DNA of 64,000 nt from Flavobacterium saccharophilum (GTDB taxonomy: Bacteria; Bacteroidota; Bacteroidia; Flavobacteriales; Flavobacteriaceae): contig NZ_FRBY01000001.1 of assembly GCF_900142735.1 (NCBI RefSeq), positions 372,001 through 436,000 of the forward strand, read 5' to 3'. Positions 56,473-64,000 of the stretch are shown piece after piece; the stretch's first letter is position 1; each line of letters opens with the position of its first letter. Made by a program: the position numbers and the translations under genes. The notes beneath the pieces were generated by a model that saw only the letters and a program-made list of their open reading frames with translations, was not told the origin of the DNA and made no database searches.

Positions 56473-58341
56473 ATGACCAAATCTTTAGAAGAAGTTAACC
56501 AATCGGTTGCAACAGAGCATAAAAAGACCGGTTTTCGTAAAATATTAGCCTTTTTAGGTCCTGCATATTTAGTAAGTGTCGGTTACATGGACCCAGGAAA
56601 CTGGGCCACAGATATTGCCGGCGGAAGTCAGTTTGGCTACACTTTAGTGTGGGTTTTGTTAATGAGTAACTTAATGGCTTTGCTGCTGCAAAGTTTAAGT
56701 GCCCGTCTTGGAATTGTGACACAGCGCGATCTGGCGCAGGCTTCTAGAGAAACCTATTCTAAATTTATCAATTACATTTTATATTTCCTTGCAGAAATTG
56801 CCATCGCTGCCTGCGATTTAGCCGAAGTTCTGGGAATGGCGATCGGAATCAATCTTTTATTTGACATTCCGTTAATGGAAGGGGTTTTAATTACCGTTTT
56901 AGACACTTTTCTTTTATTATTCCTGATCAACAAAGGAATTCGAAAAATGGAAGCCTTTATAATTGCACTAGTCGCTATTATTGGGTTTTCTTTTATTTTC
57001 GAAATGATTTTTGCCGAACCTGAAGTTTCTAAAATAATTGCCGGACTAGTTCCTTCAATACCAAATTCGGCAGCCTTATATATTGCGATCGGAATTATCG
57101 GTGCAACTGTAATGCCGCACAACCTCTACTTACACTCTTCTTTGGTGCAAACCAGAAAATTTGACCGAAGTCCAGCCGGAATCAAACAAGCTTTAAAATA
57201 CAATTTGATTGACTCGACTATAGCGTTGAATCTCGCCTTTTTCGTAAATGCTGCTATTTTAATCCTTGCCGCCGCAACCTTTCATAAAAACGGAATGTTT
57301 GAAGTGGCCGAAATTCAGGATGCACATAAATTTCTGGAACCTTTATTAGGAACCAAATGGGCACCCATTCTTTTTGCTGTTGCGCTAATTGCCGCGGGAC
57401 AAAGCTCGACAATAACCGGAACTTTAGCTGGACAAATTGTAATGGAAGGTTATCTTCATTTACGCATCCAGCCTTGGGTTCGACGTATCATTACGCGTTT
57501 GATTGCCATTGTTCCCGCCTTAATTGTAATCTATATTTATGGCGAAAGCGTCACTGGAAAACTACTGATTCTGAGTCAGGTTATTTTGAGTTTGCAATTG
57601 GGTTTTGCGATTATTCCGCTGATTCATTTTGTGAGTGACAAATCGAAAATGAATGGTTTTCATATTTCAAAAACCACTCAAGTTGTTTCCTGGATTATTG
57701 CCTCCATCATTGTTTCATTAAATGCCAAATTGGTTTATGATGAAATAACTTCTTGGCTGGAAAGCTCCAGCAATCCGATAGTATTGTGGTTTACAGTTAT
57801 TCCTCTTGCTTTAGCATTTCTGGCTTTACTGCTTTATATCATTGCAAAACCTTTTATCGTAAGAGCACAGGCCAAATTTGTCAATCATTCTCCGCACAAT
57901 TTAAAGCTTCACTTTTCTCCAAAAGAAAGCCATAGCTACAAGAACATCGCGATTTCAGTAGATTTCTCAAAAGCTGATGAATCTGCACTAAACAGAGCTT
58001 TTGAATTAGGTGGACTCGACACACAATACACTTTGATTCACATTGTTGAAACCGTTGGCGCCTTAATGTACGGAGGTCATGTTGATGATCATGAAACCAC
58101 TATCGATGAAAAATTATTGTTGGAATATAAAGAAATGCTTTCGCAGAAAGGCTTCAACATCAAGACCGAACTTGGTTTTGGAAAACCTAACAGCGTCATT
58201 CCGAAAATCATCAACGAAGGAAATTATGACATTTTAGTTATGGGAACCCACGGCCACACCGGATTGAAAGACATTTTATTTGGTACCACCGTAGACAAAT
58301 TGAGACATAAAATTTCGATACCTTTGTTGATTGTTAAATAA
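56473..58341 (+). CDS. mntH: Nramp divalent metal transporter fused to a UspA domain
   Basis: A 622-residue fusion. Residues about 20-470 are an 11-helix Nramp transporter: D40-P-G-N43 in helix 1 and MPHN in helix 6 form the metal site. These carry Mn(II) and Fe(II) into the cytosol with protons. Residues about 490-622 are a universal stress protein (ISVDFSKADESALNRAFELGG ... GTHGHTGLKDILFGTTVDKLRHK with the G-x2-G-x9-G ATP loop). The Usp may couple transport to nucleotide state; that is inference. It has a box and promoter upstream, and a DtxR-family gene downstream. Confidence 0.94.
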   Translation: MTKSLEEVNQSVATEHKKTGFRKILAFLGPAYLVSVGYMDPGNWATDIAGGSQFGYTLVWVLLMSNLMALLLQSLSARLGIVTQRDLAQASRETYSKFINYILYFLAEIAIAACDLAEVLGMAIGINLLFDIPLMEGVLITVLDTFLLLFLINKGIRKMEAFIIALVAIIGFSFIFEMIFAEPEVSKIIAGLVPSIPNSAALYIAIGIIGATVMPHNLYLHSSLVQTRKFDRSPAGIKQALKYNLIDSTIALNLAFFVNAAILILAAATFHKNGMFEVAEIQDAHKFLEPLLGTKWAPILFAVALIAAGQSSTITGTLAGQIVMEGYLHLRIQPWVRRIITRLIAIVPALIVIYIYGESVTGKLLILSQVILSLQLGFAIIPLIHFVSDKSKMNGFHISKTTQVVSWIIASIIVSLNAKLVYDEITSWLESSSNPIVLWFTVIPLALAFLALLLYIIAKPFIVRAQAKFVNHSPHNLKLHFSPKESHSYKNIAISVDFSKADESALNRAFELGGLDTQYTLIHIVETVGALMYGGHVDDHETTIDEKLLLEYKEMLSQKGFNIKTELGFGKPNSVIPKIINEGNYDILVMGTHGHTGLKDILFGTTVDKLRHKISIPLLIVK

Positions 58342-58345
58342 ATTA

Positions 58346-58421
58346 GGTACAAAGGTCCAGAGTTGCAAAGGAACAAAGGTTTTTTACTTTGAACCTCTGT
58401 CCCTTTGAACCTTTGTCCCTC
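58346..58421. repeat. Inverted arms of 8-base degenerate units
   Basis: AGGTACAA AGGTCCAG AGTTGCAA AGGAACAA AGG (58346-58380) faces ACTTTGAA CCTCTGTC CCTTTGAA CCTTTGTC (about 58386-58417), roughly complementary. It lies between mntH and the DtxR-family gene, with no core terminator. Confidence 0.68.
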
Positions 58422-58434
58422 AAAAAGAGAAAAA

Positions 58435-59088
58435 ATGACTTTTTCAGAAGAAAACTATCTAAAATCTATCTACCATCTTACTGCTTCATTGGAAACCGAA
58501 GTGAGCACAAATGCTATTGCGGAAATGATGGAAACCAAAGCTTCCTCAGTTACGGATATGCTTAAAAAGCTGGCAGATAAAGATTTAGTAAATTATAAAA
58601 AATACCAGGGTGTTTCCTTAACCGAAAACGGAAAATTAGCTGCTAAAATGATTGTTCGAAAGCATCGTTTGTGGGAAGTTTTTTTAGTGGAGAAATTAAA
58701 TTTTAGCTGGGATGAGGTTCATGATATTGCGGAACAATTAGAGCACATTAAATCGGAACAATTGATTAACCGTTTAGATGATTTTCTTGGAAATCCGACG
58801 GAAGATCCGCACGGTGACCCGATTCCGGATGCAAATGGCCGAATCGTTAAGATCGAAAAACAACTTCTTGCTGAATTATCAGTACATCAAGTTGGGGTTT
58901 GTGTAGGTGTAAAAGATACTTCTTCGGAGTTTTTGAAATATCTGGACAAACAGGAAATTGCTTTGGGTTCGAAAATCGAATTTCTTTCTAAGGAATCATT
59001 CGATTTATCGGTTAAAATTAAGGTTGATGGAAGGGAATTATCTATTTCTAATAAAATTGCCTCTAATTTGTTTGTGAAGCTTATTTAG
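58435..59088 (+). CDS. DtxR/MntR-family metal-dependent regulator
   Basis: A 217-residue DtxR-family repressor. The N-terminal winged helix (MTFSEENYLKSIYHLTA, NAIAEMMETKASSVTDMLKKLADKDLVNYKKYQGVSLTENG) binds DNA, a helical metal-binding dimer domain follows (IVRKHRLWEVFLVEKLNFSWDEVHDIAEQLEHIKSEQLINRLDDFLGNP), and residues 150-217 form the SH3-like end. It senses Mn(II) or Fe(II). The ATG at 58435 is used because the longer frame from 58405 begins in a repeat. It is the likely binder of the boxes at 56401 and 54373. Confidence 0.9.
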   Translation: MTFSEENYLKSIYHLTASLETEVSTNAIAEMMETKASSVTDMLKKLADKDLVNYKKYQGVSLTENGKLAAKMIVRKHRLWEVFLVEKLNFSWDEVHDIAEQLEHIKSEQLINRLDDFLGNPTEDPHGDPIPDANGRIVKIEKQLLAELSVHQVGVCVGVKDTSSEFLKYLDKQEIALGSKIEFLSKESFDLSVKIKVDGRELSISNKIASNLFVKLI

Positions 59089-59199
59089 GAAGGATTGATT
59101 ATACCACAGAGATGCACAAAGTTTTTACACAGAGATACACGAAGATTTTATTAGTTTTTTTATCTGGAAAGATTAATCCGTCCGAAAAACACACAATAC

Positions 59200-59301
59200 T
59201 GTCATTTCGACGTAAGGAGAAATCCTCGCGAGAAGCTCGACAAAGATTGGATCATCGTTGCGGAGTTACTTGCGAGGATTTCTCCTTACGTCGAAATGAC
59301 A
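59200..59301. mobile_element. Palindromic element with 30-bp perfect inverted repeat
   Basis: Arms 59200-59229 (starts TGTCATTTCGAC) and 59272-59301 are exact complements over 30 bases with a 42-base spacer. The frame crossing it at 59112-59306 is not a gene. Together with the repeat at 59336 it fills the gap 59089-59468. A MITE-like relic or folded RNA is possible. Confidence 0.72.
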
Positions 59302-59335
59302 ACTAGCCGCTAAACTTTTTTTGAAAACGGGATTA

Positions 59336-59462
59336 CTAGCCCCGATAGTAGTGGAAATCCTTTTGCTTTTTTCTTTAAAAAGCAAAAGATTACTTCACTT
59401 TATTTTTATTTTAATTTGGAGTTCAGTGAACTTCGTTTGCAACGGATAGCGGGATTAGCTCC
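59336..59462. repeat. Copy C of the dispersed CTAGCCC...AGCTCC repeat
   Basis: Same flanks as copy B: CTAGCCCCGATAGTAG at the left and ACGGATAGCGGGATTAGCTC at the right. The stem differs: CTTTTGCTTTTT (59360-59371) pairs perfectly with 59377-59388 (loop TCTTT). An added segment (about 59389-59440) carries GTTCAGTGAACTTCG, as in copy A. Confidence 0.72.
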
Positions 59463-59468
59463 TAAAAA

Positions 59469-59867
59469 CTAAACAATCCCTTTTTCAATCATTTCTAACA
59501 TTACCGGCGAAGCATTTTTAAATGTCGGTTCTTGTTCAATAATACTTCCGGCGTTTTTCTTATTTACTTTGAATGTTACATCGTTATCAGTCGTGAACAA
59601 AAGTGCCGTCAAAAACGGATTTTTGATATAAGTTCCTAAAACCATTAAAGCTTCATCTAAAGTATGAATGCTTTCGATTTCTTCGGTTTTGTAACGGGAA
59701 GTCAATGAAATAGAATAGGTATTATCTTCATTTAAAACCAATCGGAAATAAATGTTTTTGATCTCGGTATCGCCAATCGTTTTGGCTAGTGTAAGTTTGG
59801 CAAAAGTGCCGCTTTGAATGCTTTGTTTGACGCGCTCGCAAAAAAGAGCAAATATTGGTTCGTACAT
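59469..59867 (-). CDS. Conserved hypothetical protein
   Basis: A 132-residue soluble protein without signal peptide or membrane helix. The sequence is alternately charged: ALFCERVKQSIQSGTFAKLTLAKTIGDTEIKNIYFRLVLNEDNTY, then SISLTSRYKTEEIESIHTLDEALMVLG. A FLTALLFTTDNDVTFKVNKKNAG stretch follows and it ends PTFKNASPVMLEMIEKGIV. I do not recognise the fold. It looks alpha/beta and probably occurs only in Bacteroidota. It is monocistronic between two repeat gaps. Confidence 0.6.
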   Translation of the reverse strand: MYEPIFALFCERVKQSIQSGTFAKLTLAKTIGDTEIKNIYFRLVLNEDNTYSISLTSRYKTEEIESIHTLDEALMVLGTYIKNPFLTALLFTTDNDVTFKVNKKNAGSIIEQEPTFKNASPVMLEMIEKGIV

Positions 59868-59869
59868 TT

Positions 59870-60035
59870 TTTTAAGGTTCTAAGGTTCTGAGATGCTAAG
59901 GTTCTAAGTTTTTAAAACCTTTTGAATCTCTGTATTGTGTTATTTAACCGCAAAGTCCGCAAAGATTTACGCAAAGGGCACAAGGAAAAACTTTGTGTGT
60001 CTATGTGTAAATCTTTGTGCTACTCTGTGGTATAA
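59870..60035. repeat. Gap of 170 bases with 8-base degenerate units
   Basis: TAAGGTTC TAAGGTTC TGAGATGC TAAGGTTC TAAG (from about 59875) is followed by GCAAAGTCC and GCAAAG units and by a CTTTGTG right arm up to 60034. No gene. The enoyl-CoA hydratase stop lies at 60038. Confidence 0.6.
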
Positions 60036-60037
60036 TT

Positions 60038-60820
60038 CTATTTCCCTGTAAATTCTGCTTTTCTCTTTTCTAAAAATGCTGTGGTTCCTTCTTTAAAATC
60101 CTGCGTTCCGAAACATTTTCCGAATGATTTTATTTCAGTTTCAAAACCATCTTTTCCATCTTTAAAATTGGCATTGATCGCTTTTATCGCTTTTCCGATA
60201 GCAAATGGTGCATTTTTAATGATTTTTTGAGCGATTCCGTTTGTAAATTCAAGAAGTTCGGCTTGAGGCACTACATGATTTACTAAACCGTATTGTTTTG
60301 CTTCTTCGGCAGAAACCATCGCAGCAGTCATAATCATTTCCATCGCACGGCCTTTCCCTACTAACTGTGGTAAACGCTGCGTTCCTCCATAACCTGGAAT
60401 TAATCCTAAAGTTACTTCCGGCAATCCCATTTTTGCATTGTCTGATGCTACTCTAAAATGACACGCCATTGCTAATTCTAATCCGCCGCCAAGTGCAAAA
60501 CCATTAACGGCTGCAATTACTGGTTTCTTTAAATTTTCGATATAATCAAAAAGGGATTCTTGTCCTTCGGCAGCTAATTGTGCGCCTTCAATTACTGTAT
60601 AATTGGCAAATTCGGAAATATCGGCTCCAGCCACAAAAGCTTTTTCTCCACTTCCGGTTAAAACGATAACGCGCACCTCATCATTTTTGCCTAATAATTT
60701 GATGGCTTTATTCAGGTCACTGATGGTTGCTTTGTTTAAAGCATTCAGTTTTGTAGGTCTATTTATGGTTACGGTAGCAATTTTTTCTTCAATAGAAATT
60801 AAAAGATTTTCGTAGTTCAT
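60038..60820 (-). CDS. Enoyl-CoA hydratase / crotonase family protein
   Basis: A 260-residue crotonase-fold enzyme: TINRPTKLNALNKATISDLN at the start, GEKAFVAGADISEFANY (oxyanion-hole A-G-A-D), VIAAVNGFALGGGLELAMACHFRVAS and LPEVTLGLIPGYGGTQRLP with the two catalytic acidic positions. It hydrates trans-2-enoyl-CoA to 3-hydroxyacyl-CoA in fatty-acid or short-chain acid breakdown. Length is typical. The ATG at 60820 is chosen; the longer frame from 60892 overlaps the kinase gene. It follows the kinase gene by 10 bases and may share its transcript. Confidence 0.93.
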   Translation of the reverse strand: MNYENLLISIEEKIATVTINRPTKLNALNKATISDLNKAIKLLGKNDEVRVIVLTGSGEKAFVAGADISEFANYTVIEGAQLAAEGQESLFDYIENLKKPVIAAVNGFALGGGLELAMACHFRVASDNAKMGLPEVTLGLIPGYGGTQRLPQLVGKGRAMEMIMTAAMVSAEEAKQYGLVNHVVPQAELLEFTNGIAQKIIKNAPFAIGKAIKAINANFKDGKDGFETEIKSFGKCFGTQDFKEGTTAFLEKRKAEFTGK

Positions 60821-60830
60821 GGTCGTGGTT

Positions 60831-62303
60831 TTATGAGTTTGTGATAGGCAAAGAAACGATGAATGTGGTTCCTTTTCCGTAAGTTGATTCAAAGGTAATT
60901 GTTCCTTTGTAATTTTCGATGATGTTTTTTATAATTCCGAGGCCAAGACCCATTCCGCTGGTTTTGGTGGTGAATTTTGGTTCGAAAATTCGGCTAGTAT
61001 CTTGTTTCTGAATTCCGATTCCGTTGTCTTTTACCGCAATTTCCACCGTATTATCTATACGTTTAACGGTGACCAAAATAGACTTATGAAACTGACTTTC
61101 GGGAATTGCCTGCGTTGCATTCTTAACCAGATTCGTAATGACACGAATCAATTGCGTTCTGTCCATTTTTGAGATGATTTCCTGTTCTTCACTTTCAAAA
61201 ACAATATAATCTTCGTTGAAAATATCTAACGCCAATTCTACAACCTCAACCACATTTAAGGTTTCGTTTTGCTGGGCCGGCATCGAAGCAAAATTCGAAA
61301 AAGCCGAAGCCACTGCGGTCATCGTATCGATTTGCTGGATTAAAGTTTCAGAATAATCGTTTAATTTCTGCTTGGCATCTGGATCTGTCGGATCAAACTT
61401 TCGCTGATAACTCTGTACGGTCAAACGCATCGGCGTAAGCGGATTTTTAATTTCGTGCGCGACTTGTTTTGCCATTTCGCGCCAGGCTTCTTCACGCTCG
61501 CTTTGGGCCAGTTTTATGGCGCTGGTTTCCAATTTATCCACCATTCCGTTGTAAGCCTTGATCAGGAAGTTAACTTCTTTACTATTGGCTTCTAAAACAA
61601 TCTTCTCATTTTTTTGATCCAGATTGGTTTCTTCCAATTTATCTGAAATGGTTTTAAGCGATTTGGTAATATAGGTTGAAAGAAAATACGCTAACGCAAA
61701 AGCCACAATCAGCATGAAAGAATACACCTGACTTAAACGAATCAGGAAAGTATTCAACTCATTGTCGTAATAACCGTCATCTTCTAAATATGGAAGATTT
61801 AATATTCCGAGCGGTTTGAATTTTTCATCTTTAATTAAACTATAAGAAGATCTGTTTTTGACTCCATCGATGGTTTTAATGTCTACAAAACGCTTTTCGA
61901 TGGAAGATTTTACCAATTTCAGAATATAATCCGGAACTGGCGGCGCTACTTTATCAACAGCAAAAGATTCTTTGGATGATTTTAGCAGTTTTCCGTCAAG
62001 GCTGTAAATATTAATTTCGATTTTGTGAATTTGAGCCAATTCGTGGATTTTATCCTTAAAAATCAAATCTAAATTGGCGGTTTTAAGCGGATAAGTTGTA
62101 GTCGAAAGTACGTAATTGATATGCTCTTTTACCGCATTTTCTTTACGTTCTAAACGTTCCTGATGATATTCTTTGGCTTCATTCTTAAACTGAATAATGG
62201 AAATCGAAGCCAATAAAAAAGATGCCACAACAATCAATACAATCATCGAAAGGAATATCCTTACACGAAGAGAAAGCATCGACATTTTGAAGTTGTTAAA
62301 CAT
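60831..62303 (-). CDS. NtrY-like sensor histidine kinase
   Basis: A 490-residue membrane sensor kinase. Helices at about residues 13-37 and 195-217 flank a periplasmic sensor (residues 40-190). A HAMP-like linker is followed by the phosphoacceptor VAHEIKNPLTPMRL and the ATP-binding boxes: NLVKNATQAIPE (N), DNGIGIQ (G1), FEPKFTTKTSGMGLGLGIIKNIIE (F and G2). Sequence of the H-box resembles NtrY. No response regulator lies nearby, so it is an orphan. The signal is unknown. Confidence 0.92.
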   Translation of the reverse strand: MFNNFKMSMLSLRVRIFLSMIVLIVVASFLLASISIIQFKNEAKEYHQERLERKENAVKEHINYVLSTTTYPLKTANLDLIFKDKIHELAQIHKIEINIYSLDGKLLKSSKESFAVDKVAPPVPDYILKLVKSSIEKRFVDIKTIDGVKNRSSYSLIKDEKFKPLGILNLPYLEDDGYYDNELNTFLIRLSQVYSFMLIVAFALAYFLSTYITKSLKTISDKLEETNLDQKNEKIVLEANSKEVNFLIKAYNGMVDKLETSAIKLAQSEREEAWREMAKQVAHEIKNPLTPMRLTVQSYQRKFDPTDPDAKQKLNDYSETLIQQIDTMTAVASAFSNFASMPAQQNETLNVVEVVELALDIFNEDYIVFESEEQEIISKMDRTQLIRVITNLVKNATQAIPESQFHKSILVTVKRIDNTVEIAVKDNGIGIQKQDTSRIFEPKFTTKTSGMGLGLGIIKNIIENYKGTITFESTYGKGTTFIVSLPITNS

Positions 62304-62310
62304 ATTTTTT

Positions 62311-62388
62311 AATTATAAATTGTTAATTATGAATTATTTCGGTTCCTATAATAATTTACCATTAACAATTCACAATTTACAATTATTT
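62311..62388. repeat. Inverted arms of ATTGTTAA / ATTTACAA units
   Basis: AATTATAAATTGTTAATTAT (from about 62311) faces ATTAACAATTCACAATTTAC (62361-62380), period 7-8. The right end overlaps the hemJ stop codon (62383-62385 on the minus strand). Confidence 0.65.
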
Positions 62389-62931
62389 TTTCTCGCGAAT
62401 TCTTTTATAAAAACGGAATCCCAGCATGATTAAAACCGAGAATAAAACAATTCCGATTACACCGAAAATCCAGTTGATGGCACTTTTTAAAACTACTAAA
62501 AACACTACGGCAAATAGTATGATGGTAGCGCCTTCATTCCATAAACGCATGAAGTTGTTCGAATATTTTACCTCATCATTTTGCAATTGTTTGAAAATTT
62601 GATGGCATTTTAAATGATATAAATACAGCAAGAAAACGAAACATAATTTTACATGCATCCACGGCATTTTCAGCCAGGCGTTTCCTAAATCTGTAAAAAA
62701 CAACATCCAAAAAGCAAAAATACTGGCCAAAATTGCTGATGGCCAAGTGATAATGTACCACAAACGGTAGGCCATAATTTTATACTGTGCTTGTAAAATT
62801 TCCTTTTCAGGAGATGGTTTTTCGTTCGCTTCAATTTGGTAAACGAATAAACGCACAATATAAAACAATCCCGCAAACCAGGTTATTACAAAAATAAGAT
62901 GAAGGGATTTTAGATAATTATAATATTCCAT
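62383..62931 (-). CDS. hemJ: HemJ-like protoporphyrinogen IX oxidase
   Basis: A 182-residue four-helix membrane protein: YYNYLKSLHLIFVITWFAGLFYIVRLFVYQIEA at the start (the conserved His and WFAG...RL of HemJ), then MAYRLWYIITWPSAILASIFAF, LKMPWMHVKLCFVFLLYLYHL (the conserved Lys) and a closing helix. It oxidises protoporphyrinogen IX before iron insertion. Family members are also listed as CopD-like. The hemH gene lies immediately upstream in the same orientation, which supports the heme assignment. The ATG at 62931 is used; the frame also opens at 62952. Confidence 0.88.
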   Translation of the reverse strand: MEYYNYLKSLHLIFVITWFAGLFYIVRLFVYQIEANEKPSPEKEILQAQYKIMAYRLWYIITWPSAILASIFAFWMLFFTDLGNAWLKMPWMHVKLCFVFLLYLYHLKCHQIFKQLQNDEVKYSNNFMRLWNEGATIILFAVVFLVVLKSAINWIFGVIGIVLFSVLIMLGFRFYKRIREKK

Positions 62932-62937
62932 AATTCT

Positions 62938-63004
62938 TGTTTCAGGTTTCAAGTTTCAGGTTTTTCTCAAAGTTGATTAACTTGAAACCTGAAACTTGAA
63001 ACAA
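62938..63004. repeat. Inverted TTTCAGG / TTTCAAG arms between hemJ and hemH
   Basis: TTTCAGG TTTCAAG TTTCAGG (62938-62963 with flanks) pairs with ACTTGAA ACCTGAA ACTTGAA (62979-63004) with three mismatches, all G/A switches. The period is 7. The same units in one orientation end the gap at 6465-6500. Confidence 0.78.
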
Positions 63005-63007
63005 ATA

Positions 63008-64000
63008 TTATTTACTCCAGTCGTTAATCCAGTTACTCACAGTCTGACACCACTCATCATCATCATTCAAACACGGAATCGCTAAGAATTCTTCTCCACC
63101 TTTTGCTTCAAAATCTTCTTTGGCGCGCATGGCGATTTCTTCCAGCGTTTCTAAACAATCAGATACAAAAGCTGGCGTTACAACGGCTAATTTCTTGATT
63201 CCTTTTGCTGGCATGTTATCAATTTCAACATCCGTATAAGGTTCAAGCCATTTGTCTCCCGCTAAACGCGATTGAAAAGTAAGACTGTATTTATCTGCAG
63301 GAATTCCTAATAATTTTATCACTTGTCTGGTTGTTTCATAACATTGATGACGGTAACAGAAATCGTGTGCCGGTGAAGGTGTATTACAGCAAGATCCATC
63401 AATTTTACAATGTGATTTGGTTACATCCGTCTTGCGGATATGACGCTCTGGAATTCCGTGATACGAGAATAACAAATGATCATAATCAAAACCAACTAAA
63501 TGTTTCTGAATCGAATCGGCTAAATTCTTGATGTAATCTGGTTTGTTGTAAAACGCAGGAACATCTGTAAAAGTCATGTGTGGGAATTTCTTCTTGCGGA
63601 TTTCTTCAGCTTTAACCAAAATCGTCAAAGTCGAAGCCATTGCATATTGGGGATATAACGGAAAAAGCATCACTTCAGTAACTCCTTTTTCATGCAATTC
63701 CTGTAGTCCTTTTTCGATTGTCATCGTTCCATAACGCATTGCCAACGAAACAGGAACGTTTACCAAAGGCTGTACTTTTTTCTGCATTCTTTCAGACAGC
63801 ACCACTAAAGGAGAACCTTCTTCCCACCAGATTTTAGCATATGCGTGTGCAGATTCTTCCGGTCTTTTTCTTAGAATAATACCACGAACTAAAAATGCTC
63901 TCAACAAATACGGAACATCGATCACGTATTTATCCATTAAAAATTCGTCTAAGTACGGTTTTACATCTTTTGTAGTTGGACTTTCTGGAGATCCTAAGTT
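63008..64000 (-). CDS. hemH: Ferrochelatase, N-terminus cut by window
   Basis: A ferrochelatase that inserts Fe(II) into protoporphyrin IX as the last heme step. At least 330 residues are visible; the frame is open to base 64000 (reading NLGSPESPTTKDVKPYLDEF at the edge), so the first few residues are outside. The active-site region has FSYHGIPERHIRK with the catalytic His. A Cys-rich insertion follows (HCKIDGSCCNTPSPAHDFCYRHQC), like that of ferrochelatases with an in-sequence iron-sulfur cluster. It is upstream of hemJ in one transcript. Confidence 0.94.
   Translation of the reverse strand, partial: NLGSPESPTTKDVKPYLDEFLMDKYVIDVPYLLRAFLVRGIILRKRPEESAHAYAKIWWEEGSPLVVLSERMQKKVQPLVNVPVSLAMRYGTMTIEKGLQELHEKGVTEVMLFPLYPQYAMASTLTILVKAEEIRKKKFPHMTFTDVPAFYNKPDYIKNLADSIQKHLVGFDYDHLLFSYHGIPERHIRKTDVTKSHCKIDGSCCNTPSPAHDFCYRHQCYETTRQVIKLLGIPADKYSLTFQSRLAGDKWLEPYTDVEIDNMPAKGIKKLAVVTPAFVSDCLETLEEIAMRAKEDFEAKGGEEFLAIPCLNDDDEWCQTVSNWINDWSK

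Noticed and set aside
59112..59306. A short frame on the plus strand across the 30-bp inverted repeat
   Set aside because: It is produced by the palindrome itself, has no promoter or family match, and ends inside the repeat.
1..64000. tRNA, rRNA or known riboswitch
   Set aside because: No cloverleaf, rRNA core or recognised riboswitch signature was found in the gaps by eye. A covariance-model scan would be needed to exclude weak cases.

Overview
The window is a chromosomal stretch from a Flavobacterium-like member of the Bacteroidota. The evidence is low G+C, promoter elements of the TTG-N17-23-TAnnTTTG type, almost no Shine-Dalgarno sequences, a gliding-motility lipoprotein (GldH), a RicT-like PSP1 protein, a TonB-dependent receptor with a carboxypeptidase-regulatory-like N-terminal domain, and a lycopene cyclase. 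No rRNA, tRNA, CRISPR array, prophage or conjugative module was seen. About 60 genes are present. The first (PhzF family) and the last (ferrochelatase) run off the window edges.

Layout. 1-13 kb: PhzF fragment, SMI1/KNR4 protein, CDGSH protein, secreted DUF1080 protein, metG, a DMT exporter, an overlapping HAD-phosphatase/CAT-like acetyltransferase pair, OmpA-like protein, ferritin, a small Lys/Cys protein, DUF2461 protein and a short SSB. 13-19.5 kb: GNAT-nitrilase fusion, zinc-ribbon protein and membrane M28 peptidase, then rhodanese and a divergent MetR-like LysR regulator. 19.5-29 kb: a repair-flavoured run (Ogt, DnaQ-like exonuclease, AlkZ-like protein), a SpmA/B-like transporter, class I fumarase, a PAS protein, DinB and a PP2A-like phosphatase. 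29.7-32.4 kb: 3-oxoacid CoA-transferase subunits split by a class A beta-lactamase gene. 32.6-36.7 kb: PBP1A-gldH-ricT operon. 36.9-41.7 kb: a broken rhuM, then a tRNA U34 hydroxylation locus (ferredoxin, TrhP-like U32 protein, TrhO) interrupted by a REP-associated tyrosine transposase and its REP palindromes. 41.8-50 kb: PPK2, a tripartite RND efflux operon, bacilliredoxin and a TPR protein. 50.2-59.1 kb: crtY, a thioredoxin-like protein, then a metal island (TonB receptor, flavoprotein, MerC, Fur/Zur, Nramp-Usp fusion, DtxR/MntR). 59.4-64 kb: hypothetical protein, enoyl-CoA hydratase, NtrY-like kinase, hemJ and hemH.

How the genes work together. Three connections stand out. First, both known routes to 5-hydroxyuridine at tRNA position 34 (TrhP with a ferredoxin, and TrhO) sit side by side and carry homologous C-terminal domains. 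Second, a 16-base DtxR/MntR-type palindrome lies in front of both the Nramp transporter and the TonB receptor, which suggests a manganese or iron uptake regulon run by the local DtxR protein. A separate pair of GCAAC-type palindromes covers the merC/fur intergenic region. Third, many intergenic gaps hold inverted arms built from degenerate 7-8-base units. The unit sequence differs from site to site, and several pairs enclose genuine terminators or abut gene 3' ends.

Other repeats are a two-armed element whose stem differs between copies but stays complementary, a MITE-like 0.2 kb element with terminal inverted repeats, a 30-bp perfect inverted repeat, and a palindromic element that appears to be inserted in frame within crtY. 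Limits: all family assignments come from reading motifs by eye. No database search, folding or alignment program was run.
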